Shown: positions 1-5,185 of the stretch, piece by piece | Position numbering within the stretch: position 1 is the first letter of the stretch | Layout of the letters: each line of letters opens with the position of its first letter | Program-made: the position numbers and the translations under genes | The notes under the pieces: model-generated | Told to the model about the DNA's origin: nothing | The model's database searches: none | What the model saw: the letters and a program-made list of their open reading frames with translations, nothing else | Source of the DNA: Prevotellaceae bacterium | Lineage (GTDB): Bacteria > Bacteroidota > Bacteroidia > Bacteroidales > UBA932 | Length of the DNA: 5,205 nucleotides | Direction: 5' to 3' | Assembly (NCBI GenBank): GCA_031257455.1 | Contig: JAIROQ010000124.1 | Coordinates: 1-5,205, forward strand

Positions 1-118
1 TGTACTTTTTTTGCAAGTTTTTAGGCCGTAAAGATACTAAATCTTGCAAATATTCACAAACTTTTTTATCAATATTTTATTAACAATCAGACCAATATCT
101 GAATTTTAAGGAACGACT

Positions 119-176
119 AATTAAATGGTCAATCAAAATAGTCAATAGTCAATAATTAAATAGTCAGTAGCTAAAT
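119..176. repeat. Degenerate 7-base tandem repeat (GTCAATA type)
   Basis: GTCAATA occurs twice in tandem at 141-154, with variants GGTCAAT at 127-133 and GTCAGTA at 163-169. A 15-base segment starting AATTAAAT at 119 returns at 154 with two substitutions, exactly 35 bases (five heptads) away. The spacing is seven throughout except for a compensating -1/+1 slip. The array lies just upstream of the CoA-transferase promoter. Its function is unknown. It resembles the period-7 arrays at 1553-1587 and 4894-4989, although the word differs. Confidence 0.6.
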
Positions 177-190
177 CCGTAAATCTTTCT

Positions 191-198
191 TATCTTTG
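191..198 (+). promoter_or_regulatory. Candidate Bacteroidota -7 box for the CoA-transferase gene
   Basis: TATCTTTG matches the Bacteroidota -7 consensus TAnnTTTG exactly. No good TTTG -33 element lies 19-21 bases upstream, so the call rests on the -7 box and its position. It would give a 5' leader of roughly 40 bases before the ATG at 247. The leader is A/T-rich with no Shine-Dalgarno sequence, as is usual in this phylum. Confidence 0.5.
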
Positions 199-246
199 CA
201 TGGTTTTTTTGAAAATAGATTAAAAACAATTTAATAAAAACAATGT

Positions 247-1563
247 ATGAACATCAAATTTGTTACGCCGCAGGAAGCGGTGAAAGTAGTAAAATCAAAT
301 GACCACGTGCATTTCAGCAGTGTGGCCAGCGCTCCGCAAATTCTCATCAAAGCCCTGTGCGAACGCGGCAGTCGCGGCGAATTGCAGAATGTGCACATCC
401 ATCACTTGCATACCGAAGGCCCCGCGCCCTATACGGAAGCGCAGTATGAGGGCATTTTCCAGCACGATGCTTTTTTCGTGGGAGCAAATGCACGCAAGGG
501 CGTGCAGGCCGGCTATGCCGATTACATTCCCGTTTTTTTGAGCGAAACACAAAAGCTGTACCGCGCAAATGTATTGCCCTGTAATGTGGCGATGATACAG
601 GTTTCTTCGCCCGACAGGCACGGCTTTGTATCGCTTGGCACTTCGGTGGATGCTACGTTGGCGGCGATTGAAACGGCCCGCAAATCCGGCGGAAAGGTGG
701 TGGCGGTGGTTAATTCGAAAGTGCCGCGTGCCTGGGGCGATGCGATGATTCCCGCCGGCTGGATTGACTTTTTCGTAGAAGACAACACTCCGCTGGAACC
801 CGCGCACTTCACCGAACCCGATGCAGTGGAAACGGCTATCGGGAAAAACTGCGCGGCGCTTGTCGAAGACGGCGCTACGTTGCAAATGGGTATCGGCGCT
901 ATTCCCAATGCCGTGCTGGCGCAATTGGGCAACCATAAAAATTTGGGTATCCACACCGAAATGTTTGCCGATGGCGTATTGCCGCTGGTGGAAAGGGGCG
1001 TTATCAACGGCGCGAACAAAGCGCTGGATAAAGGAAAAATGGTTTCCACCTTCCTGATGGGGTCGCAAAACTGCTATAATTTCATTGACGACAATCCAAT
1101 GGTCTTGATGCAGGATGTGCGCTACACGAACGACCCGTTCATCATTGCAAAAAACCCGAAAGTAACGGCCATCAATTCGGCACTGCAGGTGGACATCACC
1201 GGACAGGTAGGCGCTGATTCGTTAGGTACTACATTCTATTCCGGTGTGGGCGGGCAAATAGATTTCATCTACGGGGCATCGCTTTCCGAAGGCGGCAAAG
1301 CGATTATCGCCATGCCGTCCGTAACCAATAAAGGCATCAGCAAAATTGCGCCGGTGCTCACTCCCGGCACGGGGGTAGTTACCACACGCAACCACATTCA
1401 TTGGTTCGTAACGGAATACGGGGCAGTCAATTTATATGGGAAAACATTGCAGGAACGCGCAAAATTAATTATCAGCATAGCGCATCCCGACCACCGCGAA
1501 GCGCTGGACAAGGCGGCTTTTGAACGTTTTGGCCCCCATTTCCATTTTGTGCGTAACGCGTGA
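247..1563 (+). CDS. Acetyl-CoA hydrolase/transferase family protein, 4-hydroxybutyrate CoA-transferase-like
   Basis: This is a complete 438-residue class I CoA-transferase, which moves CoA between carboxylic acids (acetyl-CoA to 4-hydroxybutyrate, butyrate or a similar acid) through a glutamyl-CoA thioester. The N-terminal domain covers about residues 1-190. The C-terminal domain holds the expected catalytic glutamate in GIHTEMFADG (Glu238), the glycine-rich SGVGGQIDF loop (332-340) and the conserved TEYGAVNLYGKT segment (389-400). Length fits the family (about 430-440). It is probably cytoplasmic and linked to short-chain acid fermentation. The exact substrate cannot be read from sequence: 4-hydroxybutyrate, butyrate/acetate and succinate/acetate enzymes all share these motifs. 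An ATG at 243 is in another frame, so 247 is the start. The last codons and the TGA stop lie inside a 7-base tandem repeat. lysA follows 44 bases on with no terminator between. Confidence 0.9.
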   Translation: MNIKFVTPQEAVKVVKSNDHVHFSSVASAPQILIKALCERGSRGELQNVHIHHLHTEGPAPYTEAQYEGIFQHDAFFVGANARKGVQAGYADYIPVFLSETQKLYRANVLPCNVAMIQVSSPDRHGFVSLGTSVDATLAAIETARKSGGKVVAVVNSKVPRAWGDAMIPAGWIDFFVEDNTPLEPAHFTEPDAVETAIGKNCAALVEDGATLQMGIGAIPNAVLAQLGNHKNLGIHTEMFADGVLPLVERGVINGANKALDKGKMVSTFLMGSQNCYNFIDDNPMVLMQDVRYTNDPFIIAKNPKVTAINSALQVDITGQVGADSLGTTFYSGVGGQIDFIYGASLSEGGKAIIAMPSVTNKGISKIAPVLTPGTGVVTTRNHIHWFVTEYGAVNLYGKTLQERAKLIISIAHPDHREALDKAAFERFGPHFHFVRNA

Positions 1564-1587
1564 CACGTAAAGCGTAAGGCGTAACGC
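1553..1587. repeat. Five exact-length 7-base tandem units (GTAANGC type)
   Basis: Five consecutive heptads run without a slip: GTAACGC at 1553, GTGACAC at 1560, GTAAAGC at 1567, GTAAGGC at 1574 and GTAACGC at 1581. The first unit and part of the second are the last codons and stop codon of the CoA-transferase gene; the rest fill most of the 44-base gap before lysA. There is no T-run or strong hairpin, so this is not a terminator. It looks like one member of a family of period-7 intergenic repeats in this genome. Confidence 0.75.
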
Positions 1588-1607
1588 TTCACCCTTAACT
1601 TATCATT

Positions 1608-2768
1608 ATGAAAAATTGTTCTCTTTTTCCACCGGCAGCAACGCTTGAAACGTTGCCTACGCCATGTTATTTATACGATACCGCGTTACTGGAAGAAACC
1701 TTGCAGGTGGCGCAGCGCGAAGCCTCGAAATATCATTACGAAATTCATTATGCGGTCAAGGCAAATTTCAATCACCGCATTTTGCAGCAAATAGCCACAT
1801 GCGGCTTGGGCGCTGACTGCGTAAGCGGTGGCGAGATACAGGCCGCACTGGACGCCGGCTTCCCTGCCGGGAAAGTCGTGTACGCAGGCGTAGGGAAAGC
1901 CGATTGGGAAATAGAGCTGGCATTGGAAAAGGATATTTTTTGCTTCAATGTGGAATCCCTCGCGGAACTGGAGGTGCTGGACGAACTGGCCGGGAAACGA
2001 AACCGGGTAGCGCCGGTCGCCTTGCGTATCAACCCCGACATTCTGGCGAATACGCACCGCCACATCGTCACCGGTTTCAGGGAAAATAAATTCGGCATCA
2101 ACCTCGACTTGCTGGATGTGGTGTTAAAGACATTGCCGGCATTGAAAAATATAGCCTTTAAGGGCATCCATTTTCATATCGGGTCGCAAATAACGGACAT
2201 GGAAAATTTCCATAGCCTGTGCCTTCGCGTTAACGACATTCAGGAACGCTTGGCAGGTATGGATTTGCTGCCGGAACATGTAAATCTTGGCGGCGGGTTG
2301 GGAATAGATTATTATGCGCCGGAAGAAAACAGGATAGCTGATTTCGCTATATTTTTCCGGCTATTCGATAAATATTTGACACGTTACCAAAAGCAACATA
2401 TCCATTTTGAACTGGGGCGTTCCTTAGTGGGGCTATGCGGGACGCTGCTTACAAGAGTCCTGTACGTAAAAGAAGGCAGTACTAAAAAATTTGCGATTAT
2501 TGATGCGGGTATGACGGAACTTATCCGTCCGGCGCTGTACGAAGCCTACCACAAGATAGAAAACCTCTCGTCCGGCGGCGATGTGGAGAAATACGATGTC
2601 GTGGGGCCGGTGTGCGAATCGACCGACTGTTTCGGCAAGGACATGCCGTTACATAAAATTTCGCGCAATGATTTGCTGGTTATTTACGCTGCCGGCGCTT
2701 ATGGTGAAAGTATGTCTTCGCACTACAACTGCCGGCGGCTGCGAGAGCCTTATTTTTACGGCCAATAA
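1608..2768 (+). CDS. lysA: Diaminopimelate decarboxylase
   Basis: This 386-residue PLP enzyme of the alanine racemase-like / group IV decarboxylase fold decarboxylates meso-diaminopimelate to L-lysine, the last step of lysine synthesis, in the cytoplasm. The visible signature is complete. The PLP lysine is in HYAVKAN (Lys51), followed by HFHIGSQ (188-194) and the phosphate-binding GGG (228-230). ELGRS (268-272) stands where many homologues have EPGR. The substrate-binding CESTD (336-340) has the active-site cysteine Cys336, and GAYGESM (363-369) has the PLP-contacting tyrosine Tyr365. The barrel is about residues 30-270 and the beta domain follows. Length is within the family range. Carboxynorspermidine decarboxylase is the main alternative, but the CESxD and GAYG pattern and the overall match favour LysA. 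There is no lysine riboswitch: the gap upstream is only 44 bases. The TAA stop lies inside the stem of the terminator hairpin. Confidence 0.93.
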   Translation: MKNCSLFPPAATLETLPTPCYLYDTALLEETLQVAQREASKYHYEIHYAVKANFNHRILQQIATCGLGADCVSGGEIQAALDAGFPAGKVVYAGVGKADWEIELALEKDIFCFNVESLAELEVLDELAGKRNRVAPVALRINPDILANTHRHIVTGFRENKFGINLDLLDVVLKTLPALKNIAFKGIHFHIGSQITDMENFHSLCLRVNDIQERLAGMDLLPEHVNLGGGLGIDYYAPEENRIADFAIFFRLFDKYLTRYQKQHIHFELGRSLVGLCGTLLTRVLYVKEGSTKKFAIIDAGMTELIRPALYEAYHKIENLSSGGDVEKYDVVGPVCESTDCFGKDMPLHKISRNDLLVIYAAGAYGESMSSHYNCRRLREPYFYGQ

Positions 2769-2802
2769 AAAAGCCGCCGGTTTCTCCGGCGGCTTTTTTA
2801 TT
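2764..2802 (+). terminator. Intrinsic, bidirectional terminator of lysA (and of higA)
   Basis: This is a perfect 17-bp inverted repeat. Arm AATAAAAAAGCCGCCGG is at 2764-2780, the loop TTTCT at 2781-2785, and the complementary arm ends at 2802. The GC core is 8 bp (GCCGCCGG/CCGGCGGC), with an A6 run before it and a T6 run after, so it should terminate transcripts from both sides. The lysA stop codon is at 2766-2768, inside the stem. The higA stop is 39 bases away on the other strand. An almost identical hairpin lies at 3600-3637. Confidence 0.95.
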
Positions 2803-2840
2803 CATTGATGATTTTTCAATATCAAGCCGGACTTATACTT

Positions 2841-3209
2841 TTATATTGCACCGAGAATAACATTTGCATCAATATTTAATTCGCGATGTATTTTACGGGC
2901 TACCTGCAACGTTGGTTCTGTTTTTCCGGTAAGATATTCACTTACTCTTGGAGCGCTAATACCAAGCATTCTCGCCAATGATTTTTGAGTTAAATTCATT
3001 TCGTGCATACGGGTTTTGAGAACGTCCGGTAATGAAAGTTTTCCGATAGGATAATGTTCTTTTTCGTACGCAACAACCAAATCTGTGAGGAAATCGAGTT
3101 CAATATAATGCTTGTCGGTTTGCGAAGTATCATCATCTACTATTTCCACGAGTTCATTAATTCTGGTGATGATAGCTTCATATTCTGCTTTGTTACCTAT
3201 TATTTTCAT
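2841..3209 (-). CDS. higA: HigA-family antitoxin, XRE-type helix-turn-helix
   Basis: This 122-residue antitoxin is the partner of the HigB toxin encoded just upstream. Residues 1 to about 55 form an acidic, charged N-terminal region likely to contact the toxin. Residues about 60-118 are an XRE/Cro-type helix-turn-helix: LTQKSLARMLGISAPRVSEYL (73-93) holds the two DNA-binding helices, followed by GKTEPTLQVARKIHREL. The arrangement resembles the HTH-containing antitoxin family that accompanies RelE-like HigB toxins (COG5499-like). The expected role is to neutralise HigB and repress the operon promoter. The start is the ATG at 3209, 12 bases after the higB stop, so the pair is one transcript with the toxin first, the order typical of hig operons. 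The strand matches dnaN, but a terminator separates them. Confidence 0.92.
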   Translation of the reverse strand: MKIIGNKAEYEAIITRINELVEIVDDDTSQTDKHYIELDFLTDLVVAYEKEHYPIGKLSLPDVLKTRMHEMNLTQKSLARMLGISAPRVSEYLTGKTEPTLQVARKIHRELNIDANVILGAI

Positions 3210-3221
3210 AATTTTAATTAT

Positions 3222-3518
3222 TTATATTGTTGAACAATCTTTAATCTTTGCATATTCGGCATGTGTTCCGATAAACCGGATATATACAATTTTTGGGACA
3301 AATAATATCAGCGCTATTAGACGGTATGAATTACCTTTCACATTAAATACATAACGCTTGTTACCTACACTATCAACGCTATTGAATGTTTGTTTTATGT
3401 CCGAAAAACAATTCCATTGGCTTTTTTCGGTTTTGATATACCATTCATCTAATGCTAATCGTACTTCCGCATGAAGTCCGGCATATTGTGAAATGGCTTT
3501 ATATGTTATTATTCTCAT
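3222..3518 (-). CDS. higB: HigB-family toxin, RelE-like mRNA interferase
   Basis: This 98-residue toxin belongs to the HigB branch of the RelE/ParE superfamily (PF09907-like, by recognition). Known members cleave translated mRNA on the ribosome and slow growth until bound by HigA. Family marks run in order: W35, F38 and SDIK (39-42), then VGNKRYVFNVKGNSYRLI (51-68), then VYIRFIGTHAEYAKI (78-92) near the C-terminus, where the conserved HAEY lies. The protein appears full length and intact, so the module should be functional. It is first in the operon; higA begins 12 bases after its stop. The chosen ATG at 3518 overlaps the TGA of a three-codon reading frame (see findings). A -7-like box lies about 20 bases upstream. 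The region is more AT-rich than lysA or the CoA-transferase gene, which fits horizontal acquisition. Confidence 0.92.
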   Translation of the reverse strand: MRIITYKAISQYAGLHAEVRLALDEWYIKTEKSQWNCFSDIKQTFNSVDSVGNKRYVFNVKGNSYRLIALILFVPKIVYIRFIGTHAEYAKIKDCSTI

Positions 3519-3537
3519 TTACTCATTTTATTTGATG

Positions 3538-3545
3538 CAAAAATA
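3538..3545 (-). promoter_or_regulatory. Candidate -7 box for higBA
   Basis: Read on the minus strand, the site is TATTTTTG, an exact match to TAnnTTTG. It would start transcription near 3531 and give a leader of about 13 bases before the higB ATG. No convincing TTTG -33 element is present at 19-21 bases, so strength is uncertain. The very AT-rich surroundings raise the chance of a random match. Confidence 0.4.
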
Positions 3546-3558
3546 ATATATTTATTTT
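3540..3558. promoter_or_regulatory. Possible HigA operator, 7-bp inverted repeat
   Basis: The arms AAAATAA (3540-3546) and TTATTTT (3552-3558) are perfect inverted repeats with a 5-base spacer, and they overlap the candidate -7 box. HigA antitoxins commonly bind palindromes over their own promoter, so the location is right. The sequence is low-complexity A/T, and such palindromes arise easily by chance. Confidence 0.25.
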
Positions 3559-3599
3559 GATTTTTAAGATAGAAAATATAAAATTCGTTATGGCGTACC

Positions 3600-3637
3600 A
3601 ATAAAAAGCCGCCGGAGAAACCGGCGGCTTTTTTATT
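3600..3637 (-). terminator. Intrinsic terminator of dnaN
   Basis: The stem GCCGCCGG/CCGGCGGC (3608-3615 and 3621-3628) has a 5-base loop, with five A to the left and six T to the right on the plus strand. Read in the dnaN direction, it is an A-run, the GC stem, loop TTTCT and a T-run, starting 15 bases after the dnaN stop. In transcript sense it is the same sequence as the lysA terminator apart from one base in the T-run. It separates dnaN from the higBA operon downstream. Confidence 0.93.
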
Positions 3638-3652
3638 CATCCTTGCGTATCG

Positions 3653-4780
3653 TTATGCGCCAATCATCATTGGCATCAGCAATGTGAGGATTTCTTCATT
3701 TTCGTCACCTTTTTCTACCGGCAGGATTAAACCTGCACGGCTGGCATCGGCTAATTTTAGCTGTACATTCACGGAGGACAAATTATTCAGGATGTCGCTC
3801 AGGAAAGTAGATTTGAAGCCGATTTCAATTACTTCACCGGTATATTGGCAATGCAGGCGTTCGTAGGCCGATACCGAGAAATCCAAATCCTGTGCGGACA
3901 GCGTCAATTCGTTTTCCTCAATTTTCAATTTAATCAGGTTGCTTGCCTGGTTGGAAAATACCGATACCCGGCGCACACAGTTCAGGAAATCCACGCGGTC
4001 AACCGTTACGAGGTGCGAATTACCGGTAGGAATTACCGAGCGGTAAGCCGGATAAGTGCCTTCAATCAACCGGCAAATCAAGGAATAGTTGGGCAGGGTA
4101 AAGACCGCATTTTTTCTGTCCAGTTCCACCTTGACGGGGTCGGTGATTTTGCCTAAAATATTTTTCAGCAAATTCGCCGGTTTTTTTGAAAGAATAAACG
4201 AGGAAACCTTGTCCGCTTTGACGTCCTTACGGGTATAATCTACCAGCTTGTGCGCGTCTGACGCCACGAATGACGTGCTTTCTTCGCCCATATCAAAATA
4301 AATGCCGTTCATCATGGGGCGCAATTCGTCATCAGCAGTGGCATACAGGGTGTGGTTAATGGCGTCCAGCAGGACATTGGCCGGCAGCGACAGCGTGGCC
4401 GTTATATCCTTCAGTTCCGGTTTGGCGGGATAATCTTCCGCAGGGCTGCCGGGAATATTAAATTTACCGCCCGCCCAGCTAATCTCTACCGAATAGGTAT
4501 CCTTATTGGCGATAAAGGTGAGCGGCTGTTCGGCAAAATCGCGCAACGATTCGGTCAGTAATTTTGCAGGCACGGTGACCGCGCCCTCTTCTTCCACATT
4601 GCTGATTGGTATTACCGTATCCAGTGTTGTTTCCAAATCGGATGCGGTAATGCTTAATTCATTTTCCGACAACCGGAATAAAAAATTGTCCAGTATGGGC
4701 ATGCTGTTTTTATTACTGATGACGCGGCCTACCGACAGGAGGTGGCTTAAAAGTTCGGTACTTGAAACGATGAATTTCAT
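3653..4780 (-). CDS. dnaN: DNA polymerase III subunit beta (sliding clamp)
   Basis: This is the complete 375-residue sliding clamp, which dimerises into a ring around DNA and tethers polymerase III and repair proteins. It has three similar domains at roughly residues 1-120, 125-245 and 250-375. Family landmarks include the N-terminal NSMPILDNFLF, ASDLETTL, the SDAHKLV segment in domain 2, EGTYPAYRSVIP at the domain 2/3 boundary, SNQASNLIKLKI, and the C-terminal LLMPMM forming part of the partner-binding pocket. Length agrees with the family (about 366-375). The start is the ATG at 4780; a TAnnTTTG box lies 49-56 bases upstream. It is transcribed alone here: a terminator follows it, and no dnaA, recF or gyrB is next to it in the window. 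It converges with lysA, with the toxin-antitoxin operon between. Confidence 0.97.
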   Translation of the reverse strand: MKFIVSSTELLSHLLSVGRVISNKNSMPILDNFLFRLSENELSITASDLETTLDTVIPISNVEEEGAVTVPAKLLTESLRDFAEQPLTFIANKDTYSVEISWAGGKFNIPGSPAEDYPAKPELKDITATLSLPANVLLDAINHTLYATADDELRPMMNGIYFDMGEESTSFVASDAHKLVDYTRKDVKADKVSSFILSKKPANLLKNILGKITDPVKVELDRKNAVFTLPNYSLICRLIEGTYPAYRSVIPTGNSHLVTVDRVDFLNCVRRVSVFSNQASNLIKLKIEENELTLSAQDLDFSVSAYERLHCQYTGEVIEIGFKSTFLSDILNNLSSVNVQLKLADASRAGLILPVEKGDENEEILTLLMPMMIGA

Positions 4781-4828
4781 ATCTATAAAATTAAATGTTA
4801 AACAATAGGGGTCTTAAATTATTTTAGA

Positions 4829-4836
4829 CAAATGTA
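4829..4836 (-). promoter_or_regulatory. dnaN: Candidate -7 box for dnaN
   Basis: On the minus strand the site is TACATTTG, an exact TAnnTTTG match. It predicts a dnaN leader of about 40 bases. The -33 region 19 bases further upstream is T-rich but lacks a clear TTTG. Confidence 0.55.
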
Positions 4837-4893
4837 AGAATTTTTAACTACATACTAAAATTTCGGCGTTAAATTTTTACACAATCATTTTTT

Positions 4894-4989
4894 TTCGATA
4901 TTCGATATTTGACTTTTCGATGCTCGATACTCGATTTGTGACATTCGACCGTGCGCTTGCCGCGACTTACGACTTATGACTTACGACTA
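4894..4989. repeat. Long degenerate 7-base repeat with YGAY core
   Basis: Twelve YGAY cores (CGAT, TGAC or CGAC) have their G at 4897, 4904, 4911, 4919, 4926, 4933, 4940, 4947, 4964, 4971, 4978 and 4985. The spacing is exactly seven except for one +1 slip and one 17-base step. Left-hand units are mostly TTCGATA and CTCGATA; right-hand units are TACGACT and TATGACT, so the array drifts from one word to another while keeping its phase. It has no open reading frame across it and no hairpin strong enough to explain it. Its function is unknown. Confidence 0.7.
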
Positions 4990-5017
4990 AAAAACACTTT
5001 TAAGGGTGATTTTCTAA

Positions 5018-5054
5018 AATCCGCGTAATTCGTACCAATCCGCGTAATTCGTAC
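5018..5054. repeat. Tandem pair of an 18-base direct repeat
   Basis: AATCCGCGTAATTCGTAC occurs at 5018-5035 and again, identical, at 5037-5054, separated by a single C, so the period is 19. The pair lies between the 7-base repeat and the rightward promoter, ending 24 bases before the -33 element. An exact repeat of this size is not expected by chance. It could be a protein-binding pair or an interspersed repeat family; the sequence does not decide. Confidence 0.9.
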
Positions 5055-5078
5055 AAACAAAAAAAATCGCAAAAAGTA

Positions 5079-5109
5079 TTTGTAATTAAAAAATATTGTT
5101 TTATATTTG
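5079..5109 (+). promoter_or_regulatory. Strong Bacteroidota-type promoter, rightward
   Basis: TTTG at 5079-5082, a 19-base spacer, then TATATTTG at 5102-5109 match both elements and the spacing of the Bacteroidota primary sigma-factor consensus (TTTG, 19-21 bases, TAnnTTTG). It is the best promoter in the window. Transcription would begin near 5116 and run off the right edge. No gene on this strand downstream is complete in the window. Confidence 0.75.
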
Positions 5110-5143
5110 TGCCATTAATATGCTTCTTTGACGTATTGGAATT

Positions 5144-5162
5144 GATATATTAAAAATATATC
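5144..5162 (+). other. Small hairpin in the leader of the rightward transcript
   Basis: GATATATT (5144-5151) and AATATATC (5155-5162) are perfect inverted repeats around a 3-base AAA loop. Two copies of CTTTGAC flank it, at 5126-5132 and 5164-5170. The stem is almost all A-T, so it is weak and has no T-run terminator. It may be leader structure or a protein site. Confidence 0.4.
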
Positions 5163-5185
5163 GCTTTGACTTTTATTCTGCGTAA

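Larger units (their letters stand above)
2762..3640. other. higBA module bracketed by duplicated terminator sequences
   Basis: The segment from 2762-2805 to 3598-3640 is flanked by two copies of one terminator. Outside the 5-base loop the copies align as direct repeats of 44 and 43 bases, from CCAATAAAA to TTTTTTATTCAT, differing by one A. The loop is TTTCT in one copy and AGAAA in the other, so the hairpin is also an inverted repeat of 39/38 bases. The DNA between holds only higB and higA and is AT-richer: by hand count 21 of 60 bases at 3241-3300 are G or C, against 35 of 60 at 661-720. I infer a discrete acquired cassette. No transposase or integrase is present. Confidence 0.55.

Noticed and set aside
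10..50. Inverted pair TTTGCAAG (10-17) and CTTGCAAA (43-50)
   Set aside because: The arms are only 8 bp with a 25-base spacer, and the TTGCAA core is itself a palindrome, so the match carries little information; no T-run follows.
295..1068. 257-codon open frame on the minus strand inside the CoA-transferase gene
   Set aside because: It is entirely antisense to a clear, motif-complete gene, its protein is rich in His/Arg/Phe with no family resemblance, and other overlapping antisense frames in the same place show it is a composition effect.
1564..1607. Lysine riboswitch or attenuator upstream of lysA
   Set aside because: The gap is only 44 bases and mostly heptad repeat, far too short for a lysine riboswitch, and it holds no terminator hairpin.
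3845..4156. 103-codon plus-strand frame, and others at 4352-4561 and 4506-4808, opposite dnaN
   Set aside because: They are shadows of the dnaN coding strand; no recognisable domain, promoter or start context.
1589..5009. TCACCCTTAA at 1589-1598 matching inverted at 5000-5009, near two of the repeat arrays
   Set aside because: A 10-base match between two places in a 5.2-kb window is expected many times by chance, and its side relative to the arrays is not consistent.
4894..5054. CRISPR array
   Set aside because: The repeat units are 7 bases, or one 18-base pair separated by a single base; there are no unique spacers of 25-40 bases and no cas genes.
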